Source: Mercurialis annua
Taxonomy: Eukaryota > Streptophyta > Magnoliopsida > Malpighiales > Euphorbiaceae
NCBI RefSeq assembly: GCF_937616625.2
Contig: NC_065574.1
Span: forward strand, 3,100,001-3,164,000
Direction of reading: 5' to 3'
DNA length: 64,000 nt
Shown here in pieces: positions 11,597-22,674 of this stretch (positions within the stretch are counted from its first letter, which is position 1; the number at the start of each line of letters is the position of its first letter). Under the pieces are notes generated by a model that was not told the origin of the DNA, searched no databases, and saw only the letters and a program-made list of their open reading frames with translations. The translations under genes and the position numbers were made by a program.

Positions 11597-13024
11597 AGGG
11601 CTTTTTATATAAAATACTGTTTTTTCTCTAACATTTACTTTTTTACTACCCTTTTTAAATCTTTACTTTTCATACCAACTTTCTTTTCTTTTTTATACTA
11701 CTTTTTGAAAAACTTTACTTTCTATATTAACCTTATTTTTCAGTATTTTCTTTTATTATTTTTAATTTATTTTTTCACCATTATATTCCTGCATTTAATA
11801 TATATTACATATTTTAATTTTAATTTTTTTTATTTTTTTTGACTTTTTTTGAATTTTGACTTTTTTTAACTGTTTATGTTTTTCGTCAGTTTTAATATCA
11901 ACACAATATCAACAACATTTAATAAACTAACTAATTTAATTTTTTAAATCTTTTTTTACACTTATTTTTATTTTTTCAATTTAATTTTTATTTTTTATTT
12001 TATTTCACGTACATTGTGGGTTTTTTATTAATGCTAAAATCAACTAAATATCAACTTAACATCAACACGATATAAACACGATATCAACACAAGATCAACA
12101 TTGTAACATTACAATAATTCAACATTATTATTAGTTTTTCACCAACGCTAAAATCAACAAAATATCAACCGAAAATCAACACAATATCAACACTGTAACA
12201 ATACAATAATTCAACATGATTATTTGTCTTTTTCCTCAATACTAACCTATCATTATCCAGTTTCAGTTTAATTTTTATATTTTTAGTTTATTTCACAAAT
12301 AATATTATCTTATTTGTTAATGTCAAAATAAAAAAAAATATCAACAAATTACCAACACAATATCAACTTAAAATCAACAACACTGTAACATTACAATAAT
12401 TCATCAATCAAACAATCATCAACAAATCGTACTGCAGAACTAAAAAAACGAAGAAACACAACCAGACATAGTAAAAATGCAGAAATAACAGATTTTTATT
12501 CCATACAATCATAAAATCATTTTATATGACATGAAAAGATAATCTTTATACATGTTTAATGATGAAAAATTATTGTTATATAAAAAAGTAAAAAAGAAAA
12601 AGAAAATCGCAGATCTAAAACGAAGAAGAAGAATAGAAACGATGAACTTCAGATCTGATGAAATCAAAATAAAAAATGGCGATAGTAAGAACAAACGGAG
12701 AAAATGACTTCAATAGCGAGGCAAAAGTGGAACGGCGGAGATGGAGCGCGAAGAACAGATCTGAAGATGCCGATCTACTAAACAAAAGATGAACAAAGAT
12801 GATTATGGAGAAGAAGAAATAGAAGCTTTATAAAAATTTTGAGTTGAGAGAGAGATGATAGAGAAATATGAGGAAAGAGAAAATAATTGTAATTGTGAGG
12901 GTTTGTTATGTGAACTGTATAAAAGATATTATTTCACCCGTGTACCGTATTTTAGAGATACAAAAGTTAGACCTGTATAAAAGTAAAATATTAGAGAAAG
13001 TTGGTTGTTTGTGTAAAAAGCCCT
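11597..13024. mobile_element. Second Mutator-like non-autonomous element (about 1.43 kb)
   Basis: The ends are AGGGCTTTTTATATAAAA on the left and, reversed from the right, AGGGCTTTTTACACAAAC. Similarity continues inward over TTTCTCTAA and TTTACTTTT words. The flanking AAAATTA occurs at 11590-11596 and 13025-13031. The interior is AT-rich with many copies of ATATCAAC and ATCAACA (about 11905-12380), then a purine-rich segment (12600-12900). I see no transposase. It abuts the previous MITE, sharing its target sequence. Confidence 0.65.
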
Positions 13025-13031
13025 AAAATTA

Positions 13032-13575
13032 ATTAGTGGTTGCTATTTTATTTTTAATTTGATATTGAACTTATGGAAAGGCTGGTGAAGAAACATAATT
13101 GAGCTTTAACCTTTAACTTTTCGAGACTATATCATGAATGCATAATCTGCTTTGAATGCACAGGTACCTCCATTTTATGGATGATATAGTTGCTGACATA
13201 TATTTTTATTTTTTGATTTGATGTTTAGGTTGCGATTTCAAGTCGATTTTCTGTTTTGGAACTTGTATCACCAAGCCTTCTGAATCTACAAAGACTCGTG
13301 CACCGGTGCACCTCCATCGTGAAAATTTGAAAATCGGATGTAGCACGCGTCCGAGGAAAAACCATTGAGACAAAGTTCTCAATTTCACCTTGTTTTTCAG
13401 ATTTTAGAGTTAGAATGGTTGTACCTTCTGATACAAATAACTCTAAGTGGTGAATTTTTGCTTGATTATTGTAATTCTTTTGTTGTTATTTTGTTTTCAT
13501 AATTTAGAGTTTGGTTCACAATCAACTTTTTAATACAAAATCAGTTTTTCAAATAAGTATTGAACACAACTATTG
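13032..13575. other. Intergenic DNA between transposons
   Basis: No coding frame with a recognisable product was seen. A 60-codon minus-strand frame at 13206-13388 is unsupported. Confidence 0.4.
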
Positions 13576-13590
13576 AACATATAACAACTT

Positions 13591-15308
13591 TTTTTTTCCC
13601 TCAAAGACTAAAATTTTCATTAATAATAACGAAAATTACATGAACGGTTTCTCAATACATTGAGTCAACTATTATAGAAAAGATGATGAGAGCTGTAAAA
13701 ATACAGTCATCGGCTAGGTAAACTAACCACCAAGGGTCATCCAAATTTATAGGCTAAAACTAGATATATTAGTTAATCTAGATTTCTTGAACGTTTTAAT
13801 GTTCGAAGGGAGCCCATCCCCTGAACATTCCAGCATAAGTTTTCATTGGACTCGGCGGACCTGTTGAACAGGTTCCACCGTTGAAATAGCCACATTTTCC
13901 CCATCAGAATTACAAGTTCTTTTGCCTAGATAGTTCTTCTGATTCCTTTCCCCTCGAAGTTTGACAGCCATCTGTATCCCTTTCCGTCTTCTCACTATTT
14001 CTTATTCTCTCAATATTTGTTATGTTCATTAACGGTAATAAAGTTGATAGGTCTTTATTATTCCGTCGGCCCTTCTTAAAAGAACTTAATTTTCCATTGG
14101 CCTGCCTACTTCCTTGTCTCTCTTTTTTATTTTAAGCCCATGGCTTTGCCCATCTTTTTCCTTCATCTTCTGCCTCATACGCGCGCCAATTGCCTCACCT
14201 TTATTGTCATAATATTTGTCAATATTAACTTCCACTAAATCTGTTGTGAAGATTGCATTCCCTTCCTTATTCAAATTTGAATTTGAAATAGGAAATATTG
14301 ACTTCTCTCCTTCACATCTTTCCATCAATCCAGGCACCAAATCAGCTTTACCCAGATACTCTCCTGAACTCATGCTACATTCCTTATCCTTCTTCTTCAA
14401 GCTTTGCTTCTCCATCAATGGAAGATCAGTAATCGTCTGAACCTCATTCCTATCATCAGAATACACATTATTCATCCTATGGCGTTTCCCCCGTATACCC
14501 ACCTTTTGAATCGGACCTACTCTGATTATTTCAGAGTATTTATAACTTCCTTCCCCTGCTTCAACATGACATTCCAGGATCAGATACTCTAGAATGCCAC
14601 ATTTCAAGCAAACCTCCGGCAGCTTTTCATATCTTAGAACAGCAGTGACCAACGTCCCCTTGTCATCCATTTTCACCCTCAATCCTCTCTTAAGAGGTTT
14701 TTTAATATTTACTTTAACTCGAACTCTGATAAATTTTCCCAAGCAATCACCAGATGCTCCTGGATCAATATCCTCAACCTCCCTGATCTGTGATCCCAAT
14801 GATTTACCTGCCTCTCTATTCAGGCACATCAATGGTAAATTATGAATCTGTATCCAGAAAGAGACTTTCTCAAAACTTAAATCTCTGTAATCTCCCATTC
14901 CCTCTGGAATTTCTAGCACAATAAGATGCTCTAAAAACTTCCATGGACCTCCACAAATTATCCTCCTTCTATCTTCCATTAACTGAAAATGAACAACAAA
15001 GGTATTAATTCCCACGACTTCAACCACAAGTGGTTCCTTAGTTCTCCAAATAAAGTTAATTGTATTTATTATTTCTTCCCTGTTCATTCTCTTCGTAGAG
15101 AGAATTTTTCCAAACAAGGTTAAGGCGACCTTCTGTGCTCCTGCTGACCTTGCCTCAATACCAGGATCACATTCCACAATATCATCATTATCGGCGGATA
15201 GCGTTAAAGACTGACACAAGGATTCTAGATCCATTGTGAAGAAAATTCTATCTAGAGAAATTCTAGAGAGAAAAGGCTACTCTACTAGAGAGAAAAAAAT
15301 GGAGTTCC
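13591..15308 (-). mobile_element. ORF1-only LINE (1.7 kb) with poly-A tail and 15-bp TSD
   Basis: The direct repeat AACATATAACAACTT lies at 13576-13590 and 15309-15323. On the minus strand the element begins near 15308, carries one gag-like ORF (14086-15234) and ends in an A-run, seen on the plus strand as T residues from 13591. A long target duplication plus an A-tail is the hallmark of L1-type retroposition. No reverse transcriptase or endonuclease is inside, so this copy is non-autonomous, most likely an internal-deletion derivative with an intact 5' end. Confidence 0.8.
14086..15234 (-). CDS. LINE ORF1 protein, DUF4283 and zinc-knuckle type (transposon gene)
   Basis: The frame encodes 382 residues. 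Residues about 30-200 match the DUF4283 region of plant LINE ORF1/gag-like proteins: LTLFGKILSTKR, IINTINFIWRTKEPLVVEVV, GGPWKFLEHLIVL, VSFWIQIHNLPLMCLN, then GKFIRVRVKVNIKKPLKRGL. It is followed by a zinc-knuckle remnant, YEKLPEVCLKCG through LILEC, in which the expected histidine is tyrosine (C-x2-C-x4-Y-x4-C). A lysine-rich tail follows. The protein would coat element RNA. The frame is open from near the element's 5' end with no stops, but the altered knuckle and lack of a pol partner suggest a non-autonomous or decaying copy. It is not a host gene. Confidence 0.75.
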   Translation of the reverse strand: MDLESLCQSLTLSADNDDIVECDPGIEARSAGAQKVALTLFGKILSTKRMNREEIINTINFIWRTKEPLVVEVVGINTFVVHFQLMEDRRRIICGGPWKFLEHLIVLEIPEGMGDYRDLSFEKVSFWIQIHNLPLMCLNREAGKSLGSQIREVEDIDPGASGDCLGKFIRVRVKVNIKKPLKRGLRVKMDDKGTLVTAVLRYEKLPEVCLKCGILEYLILECHVEAGEGSYKYSEIIRVGPIQKVGIRGKRHRMNNVYSDDRNEVQTITDLPLMEKQSLKKKDKECSMSSGEYLGKADLVPGLMERCEGEKSIFPISNSNLNKEGNAIFTTDLVEVNIDKYYDNKGEAIGARMRQKMKEKDGQSHGLKIKKRDKEVGRPMEN

Positions 15309-15592
15309 AACATATAACAACTTACAAGTATTGAAAATGACCCGAATCATAAAAAAGAAGAAAATGGATACTGTAGTAACTGATAACATGTTGATTACAT
15401 AGTACTAAAAATGAACATCATAACACTTAAAATGACATGGATCACATGATAATTATATAAATAGGATTAACATAGTACTGATTACATAAATAGGAATACC
15501 AATTACATAAATAACCTATATACTTAAGTTTTTAATATATAATCATTTTTTTTTGAAATACATCATATATTTTTTTGGATAAATGATAGGTA

Positions 15593-15769
15593 CAGTCGAC
15601 TCTCTAATAATTAATATACATAATAGACTAAAATTTTATTAATTTTTATAATTATCAGTTTATTGAATACTTTATAAGACGTAGTATTGAATTTGGTTTC
15701 CTGAAATTTTATTAATTAATGGAATTATTAATTTATTGAGTATTAATTACTACAGGGTCTACTGTATAT
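15593..15769. mobile_element. Short MITE with TACAGT ends
   Basis: The left end is TACAGTCGACTCTCTAATAATT and the right end, reversed, is TACAGTAGACCCTGTAGTAATT. The interior holds further ATTTTATTAATT inverted words, so the 177-bp unit folds on itself. A clear target duplication was not seen. Class left open. Confidence 0.55.
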
Positions 15770-15779
15770 TAGCTCAACC

Positions 15780-17335
15780 ACAAATCAGTGGAAGAAAAAA
15801 GAGCCAAAAACAAAGAAGAAGCTAAGAGTTGTTACAGAAAAAATCAAAATATCGAAAGACATCGTTTCCAGAATATTGAAAATCATGATGTTGAATTTTG
15901 TTAGAACTCCACAGCTTTGCAGACACTCTAAAAGACCAAAGAATTAATATCTACCACCTCATTCTGAAAAACACGTTTATTCCTTACTTTCCACAAATTC
16001 CAAGCACCAAAGAATCATAAAAGCTTCCAAAGATCACGAAACTTGCCTGTCGATAAAGAAATCCACTGAGTGTAGAAATCCTTCAATACACGGAGGACAC
16101 GCCCATCTAATATTGCATTTGAAGATAATTAAAGACCAGAATTACCAAGCAAAACGACAATGCAAAATTAGATGAATGCTAGATTCCGACTCCGAGCATA
16201 AAGAACAAGTAGCTTGGTTTGAATCAATAATCCCTCTTCTAGCTAGCACCTTATTCGAAGAAATCCGATCACGAGAAAGTAACCAAATAAAAAATTGAAT
16301 CCGAGGAGGTAAAATTTCCTTCCAAATCCGCAAAGTGAGAAAGAAAAACTAAGAAGTGTTTAGAGAATAATTCAAACAGTAGATCCTTCATTGAACCCGT
16401 TGTAAATGACTGATTTTTCTGCCAAAGAAATCTATTCGTAGTCGCCTGAACAATTGCAGGCAGAAGCTGCACAAGAGCTGCTAACTGCTCTTTCACCAAG
16501 ACGAAGACTTCTTTTCCAGCTGAAGAAAGGATGACTAATCCAGTCCTAACCAAGGAAGGAAGAGACGAAGCCATTTTTGTTCCTGCAAAGCTAATAAAGA
16601 GCTAGAAACTGAAGATGAAGTGGGAAATTAATCCAACAATCTGACCAAAACCGAATTGAATTCCCCATCTTCCAGCTCCAAAGAAAATGAATTATTAGAA
16701 CAGTTATAGATTTTTTTTCTTAACACGAAGAAACAATTCCTTTCCATAAGTGAGAAAGACTCCCAACGTTTTCCAATTCAAGATCAGTCCATGAAGAGAG
16801 ATTAGAGCTATTAGCAACAACAAAAAACCAAAGAGAGTTTCTGTCTGAATTCATCAACTTCCAGAGCCACTTCAAGCATTGATTCTTAATGCGCAAAGGA
16901 GTAATATTTTGAGGCCACCACAGGTAAAAGGAACATAAATATCTGTCCATGCCACCTTATTAAAGCCATGTCTATCCGTACTGCCATTCCATAAAATCTT
17001 CTCATAATACGCTCTAGAGTAATTACCACTGACTGAGGGATACAGAAAGTGCCCAAGCAATAAACCAGTAAACTACAAAGTACAGACTTAACGAGAACAA
17101 GTCTACCCGCAGGAAAAAGTAAGTTATCTTTCCAAGAAGATAATTGCGTTGAAAAGTTCGAGACAACTAGATCCCATGATTTGGCGCCAATAGCTCTCTC
17201 CGATAAACGAAGTCCGAGATAAGTAATGTGCAACTCTTCAATTTTACATAACAAAATATCAGATTCTCTAAAAAGAGAATCTTGATCGACATTAATACCA
17301 ATAATGGATGATTTATCGACATTAATACCAATAAG
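15780..17335 (-). pseudogene. Decayed LINE reverse transcriptase, 3' part
   Basis: Minus-strand frames at 16886-17470, 16872-17060, 16720-16950 and 16142-16333 together read as the C-terminal half of a plant LINE polymerase. Visible are the thumb-like stretch ITYLGLRLSERAIGAKSWD, WKDNLLFPAGRLVLVKSVL and RIMRRFYGM, and further on the zinc-ribbon module common after plant LINE RTs: WKEILPPRIQFFIWLLSRDR and a CSLC...HLILHC pattern. The pieces lie in different frames with internal stops. The catalytic YADD part is missing. At 17285-17340 the RT sequence breaks off next to a duplicated ATTAATACCAATAA word. This is a dead element. Confidence 0.75.
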
Positions 17336-17755
17336 AGCAAGTATCTCTAAAAGTAGGGATAAGATCACGGTTTTGATGGTTATGCTAAGAATGTGCAGCG
17401 GGCTTATGCATGGGTTTAGGGTTAGGGTTGGAAAAATTGGAGAAGAAAGCCCTAATAAATATAGAACCAATGCAAACTATGTTTAATCTATAAAGAATAT
17501 CATCTAAATTTTGATCATGATCAAGGTTAAAAAAATAGCAAATCTATGTCCAGAACGATTCAATTTACGAGTAATTGACACTCTTTCTAGAATTAGGTAT
17601 TTTGCAAACGCACGTTGCGAATCAGAATAAAACCAATGAGCAGGAAAATTCTCAAAATAAAGGACCGAGGCGTGTTGAGACTGATGACCGGCGGCGGCAG
17701 TCGAGGTAGAGGAGGGTTTAGGTTTTTTTTCTTCTAACATGGCCGAAAAAATAAT
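17336..17755 (-). pseudogene. LINE 5' fragment with RRM-like N-terminus (copy 1)
   Basis: Read on the minus strand from 17740, the frame encodes 78 residues: MLEEKKPKPSS, an alanine-rich linker, then VLYFENFPAHWFYSDSQRAF and a KLNRSGHRFA motif. That is the pattern of the RRM-like domain at the start of some plant LINE proteins. It stops at 17504. A second copy of the whole 420-bp segment lies at 24497-24797 plus 27275-27400, where an LTR is inserted. This copy contains the uninterrupted site (AATAAAACCAATGAGC near 17626) and so serves as the empty-site reference. Confidence 0.6.
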
Positions 17756-18053
17756 GTTTTTTATTATTCTTTTTCATAATGTTTGTTTCTAATTATATTA
17801 GTTTTAAAAATTATTCACATCATCATATTAAAATTAAATTCTTACTAAATTTATACATGACGAATGATCAAACCAATAAAAAATATTAGAAATTATTTGA
17901 AAAAAGAAGTAAATATCTAATTTATATATAACCACATGAATATAATTTTTGTTTATAAAATTATTAAAAAAAGTAAAAATGTAAAAGAAAATTATTTGTC
18001 CATTTCTCCATACCATCTTGTCTTTGCTTCAATTTTCTGTTTCTAAACCAAAA
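17756..18053. other. AT-rich upstream flank of the DUF866 fragment
   Basis: The stretch has no coding frame of interest. Parts resemble the sequence before the other DUF866 fragments (CTGTCTTTGCTTCAATTTT-like words), so the duplicated unit probably includes some promoter. Confidence 0.4.
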
Positions 18054-18323
18054 ATGGTCAAATTTTCTCTCAAGATTAAAGCCGATCTTACCAATCTAAC
18101 AAGCTTGCAGCCAAACGGGGCATATGCGAACGGCCTGCCATACCTTTTCAAAGTGGATTTTATTTCAAGTGCTTAGTATTTCAGCTTTCCTTTTTAATTA
18201 TATATTGAGATCTTAACTATTTGTTCAATTTTGATTTTCCAGCTAAAATGCACAAGGTGCCAAGCTGAAAGTGCGAAGGTTTTATGCCTATATATCTCAG
18301 ATTCCGAAAGTGCAAGCTGCAAG
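18054..18323 (+). pseudogene. DUF866 (CXXC zinc-binding protein, CZIB/UPF0587) gene fragment, copy 1
   Basis: Exon 1 (18054-18152) encodes MVKFSLKIKADLTNLTSLQP and ends YLFK. Exon 2 (18243-18323) continues LKCTRCQAESAKVLCLY and ends in CK before GTAAGT. Joined, the pattern ADLxNLTxLQP...YLFKLKCxxC is that of the N-terminus of plant DUF866 proteins, which carry paired CxxC zinc ligands. Only about 60 residues are present, while the family has about 150-165. No later exons with the second CxxC pair are visible downstream before the MITE at 18685. I infer a truncated copy. Three more pieces lie at 23190, 23845 and 27530. Confidence 0.6.
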
Positions 18324-18684
18324 GTAAGTTTACATGGCAGTTGAAAGTTTCAGCAGCTTGCAATAAGGTCATAACCTTTGGCTTTGTATGTTTACAATAT
18401 GGATAAAAAACGTGGAATTATATATCAAAACCTATGTAAGCAAATTTTATAATGTATATTTTTCCAGTGAAATTATTAAGTTTTCATCAACCTACATACA
18501 AATAATATATAAATGATAAATGAAAACATAATTAAATACAAATTAAGCCAATGCCTTAAACGCTGCAACAACAAAGAAAACCAAGATATGCTGCTTTGTA
18601 CTGATTTCTGGATATTATTTAAATTATTATATAGATTTGTTTGCTCCCTGGCTTGCTATCAATGGGTGTTCGCTTTTAAATTTC

Positions 18685-19115
18685 GGGTTAATGACCATTG
18701 TGTGTTTCATTTGCTAATTATTTCTCAAATTACCCCCAAAAAATAATAAATTCTCATTTAGTACCTTCCAGACCGCGGAACTGTTCCGCGGTTTGTGTAA
18801 ACCGCGGAACTGTTCCGCGGTCTGGCTTACGTGGCTCCTCGCTGGCCAATCAGGGAGGAGCCACATGGGCAAAGCAAACCGCGGAACACTTACGCGGTTT
18901 GCTTTGTCCAACGTGGCAAACCGCGGAAGTGTTCCGCGGTTTGCTCCACCTGCGTCCAGGTGGAGCCACGTGTGCAAACCGCGGAACACTTTCGCGGTTT
19001 ACCCCAAGCCGCTTAAGTGTTCCGCGGTCTGTATGGCACAAATGAAGAAAAAAGCTTAATCGTGGGCTAATTTAAGAAATTTTCTTAATTTTATAAATAA
19101 ATATGTCATTAACCC
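18685..19115. mobile_element. MITE (431 bp) carrying a palindrome array, 9-bp TSD
   Basis: TSD TTAAATTTC lies at 18676-18684 and 19116-19124. The left terminus is GGGTTAATGACCA and the right terminus, reversed, is GGGTTAATGACAT. The flanks and ends are AT-rich, but the central 260 bp are GC-rich and made of stacked perfect palindromes (separate entry). No protein is plausible. The open frames that cross it on both strands arise from the repeats. The 9-bp duplication fits Mutator-type mobilisation. Confidence 0.85.
18771..19035. repeat. Array of GC-rich palindromes, core CCGCGGAAC
   Basis: Perfect dyads read directly: CCGCGGAAC-T-GTTCCGCGG at 18773-18791 and again at 18802-18820; 10-bp arms GTGGCTCCTC/GAGGAGCCAC at 18831-18864; 14-bp arms starting CAAAGCAAACCGCG at 18870-18906; 13-bp arms GCAAACCGCGGAA around GTG at 18916-18944; 10-bp arms GCTCCACCTG/CAGGTGGAGC at 18943-18966; AAACCGCG/CGCGGTTT at 18976-19000; and a decayed unit to 19030. 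The spacer words GAACACTT and AAGTGTTC also alternate in orientation. Confidence 0.9.
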
Positions 19116-19124
19116 TTAAATTTC

Positions 19125-20029
19125 ATTCCAAAACTGATTTAAACATTTACGTCGTTTTATGAAGATGATGGAAAAAAGACGAATTCGCCATCAAATATAT
19201 CTTATATTACAATTTTTGGTAATGTTTTACAATATTAAGGGCTTATTTTGACTACATACCAAACATGATGGACTATTGAATTTTTTTGCACACCAATTTA
19301 TAGAAAATGGCTACTACTGAAACTAAAAATTGATTTTTTTGAAAGTGTTACATATAAACAAAAAAAAATCAAAAAGGTTAAATATATTTGAATAATTAAG
19401 CCTAATTAAAATTTTGAATACTTCAATTAGTAATGACAAAAAATAAAGGGTCAACACAGCACTTAAACTTGTGCCGCATGATCAAATAAGTACATGTTAA
19501 CTTTTTGGATCAATTAGATCCTAAACCTAAATTTTCGGAGTCAAATAGATCACTTTACTCAATTAGGTTCCTATATTTGTATCTCAGACAAAAAGTCCAT
19601 ATATAAATACACAATTTTGGGATTCCCAGATATAAATTAAAAATAAAACCTTTAGAAGCAGATTTTATATAATGTATATTTTTCGAATAAAATTATTAAT
19701 TTTTCATCATTCCTATAACTCTAATTCTTCAAGTGCGGGTTTGAGATTGTCCATTTGAGCATCTGTTTGAAATTGTTGTTTGAAGGTAAAAAAAACATGT
19801 TCTTTAAATTTTTCTCAATTTCCTTTGTTATGCTTACATTTGGTCAATGTGCGCTATTCAAATAACCGACTGAATCAAATTGAAATTTTATTTTAGTTTG
19901 GTTCTAGATCACTTCGGTTTAGTTATGGTTAGTAATTTTAAATTTTTTAAGTAAGTCAGTTTAGTTTTTGATCGGAAAAAATTTGAGTTAACGAAAATTT
20001 ATATACAAATGCTATTATATATGTTTGAG
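19125..20029. other. Gene-free AT-rich DNA
   Basis: No coding frame was found. A segment at about 19445-19600 has words of the type seen inside short MITEs (AGTACATGTTAACTTTTTGG, CAAATAGATCACTTTA), but I could not define ends. Confidence 0.4.
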
Positions 20030-20560
20030 AACTTGTTAAGGAACCAATAATGACATAATATCTTATTTGTTTACTATATTTAACCTGATGTGTTGGATTT
20101 TCCATCACTAGGATTCCTTGTTTTAATTAGAAATAACATGATTTATTTCATAATAAATTAGTTTACACTTTTAACCTAATTTATTTGGTAATTTTCTATT
20201 CCTTCTCTTTCTTGACAAAATTGTACTTTTGTGTGGATTCATGTGAAGGAATACAATTGAAATGACTCATTATGTATTATCACAAAACATTTATTCAGAA
20301 ACCAACTATATATTATAGAAGCATCCCTAACAGACTACATACGGAAGATATTGTTTTAACGTACTATTGTACAATTCAATTTAAATTTTGTCATAGAGTC
20401 AAAACTCGAAGGATAATATTTGGTCTAATCCCAAATTTTTGTATGTAGAATTTGGGTGCTAATATAGTTAGAGGTGGCCAGTTCACCCCGGCCTGGTCAA
20501 ACATGGTCTGAAACCAGTCTGGTCAAACATGGTCCAAAACCGGTCAAATCATTTGACTAT
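20030..20560 (+). repeat. Orphan copy of the B-type F-box gene upstream region
   Basis: This segment aligns by eye with 35870-36330, the sequence upstream of B1. Shared stretches include GATGTGTTGGATTTTCCATC, CACTAGGATTCCTTGTTTTA, TTACACTTTTAACCTAATTT, GTGTGGATTCAT, GAAATGACTCATTATG, TATAGAAGCATCCCTAAC and TTAGAGGTGGCCAGTTCACC. No F-box gene follows here, so it is a displaced remnant about 16 kb from the cluster. Confidence 0.75.
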
Positions 20561-20974
20561 AATGATAAACTGCTTAATCCTTTAGAGCTTGAAATTTTGT
20601 AGGCATATTATTCTTCACCGTAAATTAAAAGTTAGAAACCTATTGATAAACATCAAAACAAATGTTAAAAAAAAAGACAATTTGAAAAAAAATTCAATAT
20701 CTAAAGGTTCATGAATCATCATCTAAACAAGAAGTCTTTAACATGCAAGTAAAAAAAAATTTAATTTTTTTCGGACTATATATATTCTTAACATGCAAAT
20801 TAAAAAAATCTTAAAAAACAAAACCCAACATTTTTCAAAAAGCTTCCAATAATGAACCTATAAAAGCTTTCAGTATGAATAAAGAAGGATATAAAAGTCT
20901 TTTGTATAATCATTAATGACACAATTAAAGAATCTATCTGGATTCATACGTTTGCAACATTTTGATGCTCTGTG
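20561..20974. other. AT-rich intergenic DNA
   Basis: Nothing coding seen. Poly-A tracts are frequent. Confidence 0.4.
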
Positions 20975-22215
20975 CAGTGGCAGATCTAGGAATTTATTTC
21001 AGCCCGGGCTAAACAACGTGTAGATAATAGATAAAATAAATATCATTTGCATAAATTTATGTTAACAAACAACAATAGAAATATTTAGAAAAAAAAATTA
21101 TACCAATTTCGATAACCACTAGACAATTGCATTCTTCGCGTTTATATAGCTTGAATATGTTATAAAATTGACTGATTATTAAATATTAACACGTTCTTTT
21201 TTTTTATTCTGAAATTATAATCGAATTTTATCTTTATCATAACAAGAGTTGGCATTCTTTGGTGTTCTGATAACCAATTTATCTATAATTTTAATTGATT
21301 CATTTTGATTAGTTTTTATTAAGATATTATTTTTAAACATTCACAAAAAATATAAATAGCAAAATTCATCAATCAATAAATTACATTTATTATCAACAAG
21401 ATAAATTAATTATCAATAAAATAATGAAATAACAATAATTTAAAATACTTGTTATAGTCTAATCAACTCTTTTACTTTTCATGATTTAATCAATTTAAAT
21501 AATTTAAAAATATATTTTCATATGATGATTATATAAACATATAAATTAATTTAATTTATACAAATAAAATATATAAAAAAAACTCACTCAAAATTAAAGA
21601 TGAATTGATTTTAAAGAGAAAATATTAGACAATTATTAGAATCATTAATATTCGATCAGAGATATTTAAAATATTAATTTAACTTAGGTTAATAAAATTA
21701 GAGATTTAAATTAGAAAATTGGATTTAAATTGGAGAATCAAATTAGAAAATAATAAAAAATTAATAGAGAATTTAATAAAGGACTAATTTGAATTGAGAG
21801 TTGTTGGGTGGTTCAAGAATTATTTGATGGATTTAAGAGTACAAATTTTATCTTATCTATGCAACAATTGTATTATTGAAAAATATGGAGATTTGTACAA
21901 TTAGTTTGCATGTCACCTGTAAACTATTTTGCAAGACATAAATGGGTCCTTTTCAGAGTTAATGTTTAGGCTCTCTTTTTTAAGTTATTTGGGCCTTATT
22001 TTAAAGTAAATATTTTGGCCTTTCAAACCTAAAAAGAACGTTTCCCGTACTTTCTTCTTTCTTCCTCCAGCTGCAACAATGGCGGCCATGGCTGAAAAAT
22101 TAAAAAACCTGCAACTTTACAATTTCACACCTCCATTACAGCAAACTTCCGACCTTCAATTTTTCGGGCAGACCGGGCTTAAGCCTACTCTAGCCTTAGA
22201 GTAGATCCGCCCCTG
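20975..22215. mobile_element. Non-autonomous hAT-like element (1.24 kb), CAGNGGCNGATC ends, 8-bp TSD
   Basis: TSD GCTCTGTG lies at 20967-20974 and 22216-22223. The left end is CAGTGGCAGATCTAG and the right end, reversed, is CAGGGGCGGATCTAC. Subterminal inverted words GCCCGGGCT are also shared. No transposase frame lies inside. Near the right end, a short frame after ATGGCGGCCATGGCTG could be a captured or chance ORF, but it is very short. The 8-bp duplication and CAG ends fit hAT. Confidence 0.8.
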
Positions 22216-22350
22216 GCTCTGTGCACCCATATGTTTGCAAGCCATTTTAAACTTACATTTTGATGCTTAAAATGGAACTGTGCACCCACTATTTTTTACA
22301 TATGTTTGCAAGCCATTTTAAACTTACATTTGATGCTTAAGATGGAGCTG
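22216..22350. repeat. Short tandem duplication of about 60 bp
   Basis: The block TGTGCACCCA...ATGTTTGCAAGCCATTTTAA...ACTTACATTT...GATGCTTAA occurs twice in a row (from about 22220 and about 22279). A diverged third trace (GCCTAAGATGGAACTGTGCA) is near 22550. The 65-codon frame at 22306-22503 starts in it and has no recognisable domain. Confidence 0.65.
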
Positions 22351-22674
22351 TGGGACGCGGGACACGATGGAGCTGCACGTTACTATAATAAAGGGATTTC
22401 AAAGTTTCTTAATCAAGCTCTGACCAATTGCAAAAACGTGATGACACAGAGCACCACAGTAGAGAAAATACGTCATCTTCAAGATATGGCAGAAATAAGA
22501 TGAAAGGTAGATGAAGTCTCGTCTTCTTTCTAAACTTGCATTTTCATGCCTAAGATGGAACTGTGCACCCAATAATTTTTTCATATGTTTTTCTAATTTT
22601 TGCAAGCAATTATAATAAAAAAAGATATTAATAGTTATGAAAATATAAACTAGAAATAATTTACTAACTATTTT

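Noticed and set aside
16269..16574. 101-codon minus-strand frame as a separate gene
   Set aside because: It overlaps the decayed LINE polymerase in another frame and has no domain of its own.
18698..19059. Several overlapping frames rich in CKPRN / FRGL residues
   Set aside because: They exist on both strands and in several frames because the underlying DNA is a palindrome array; they are not proteins.
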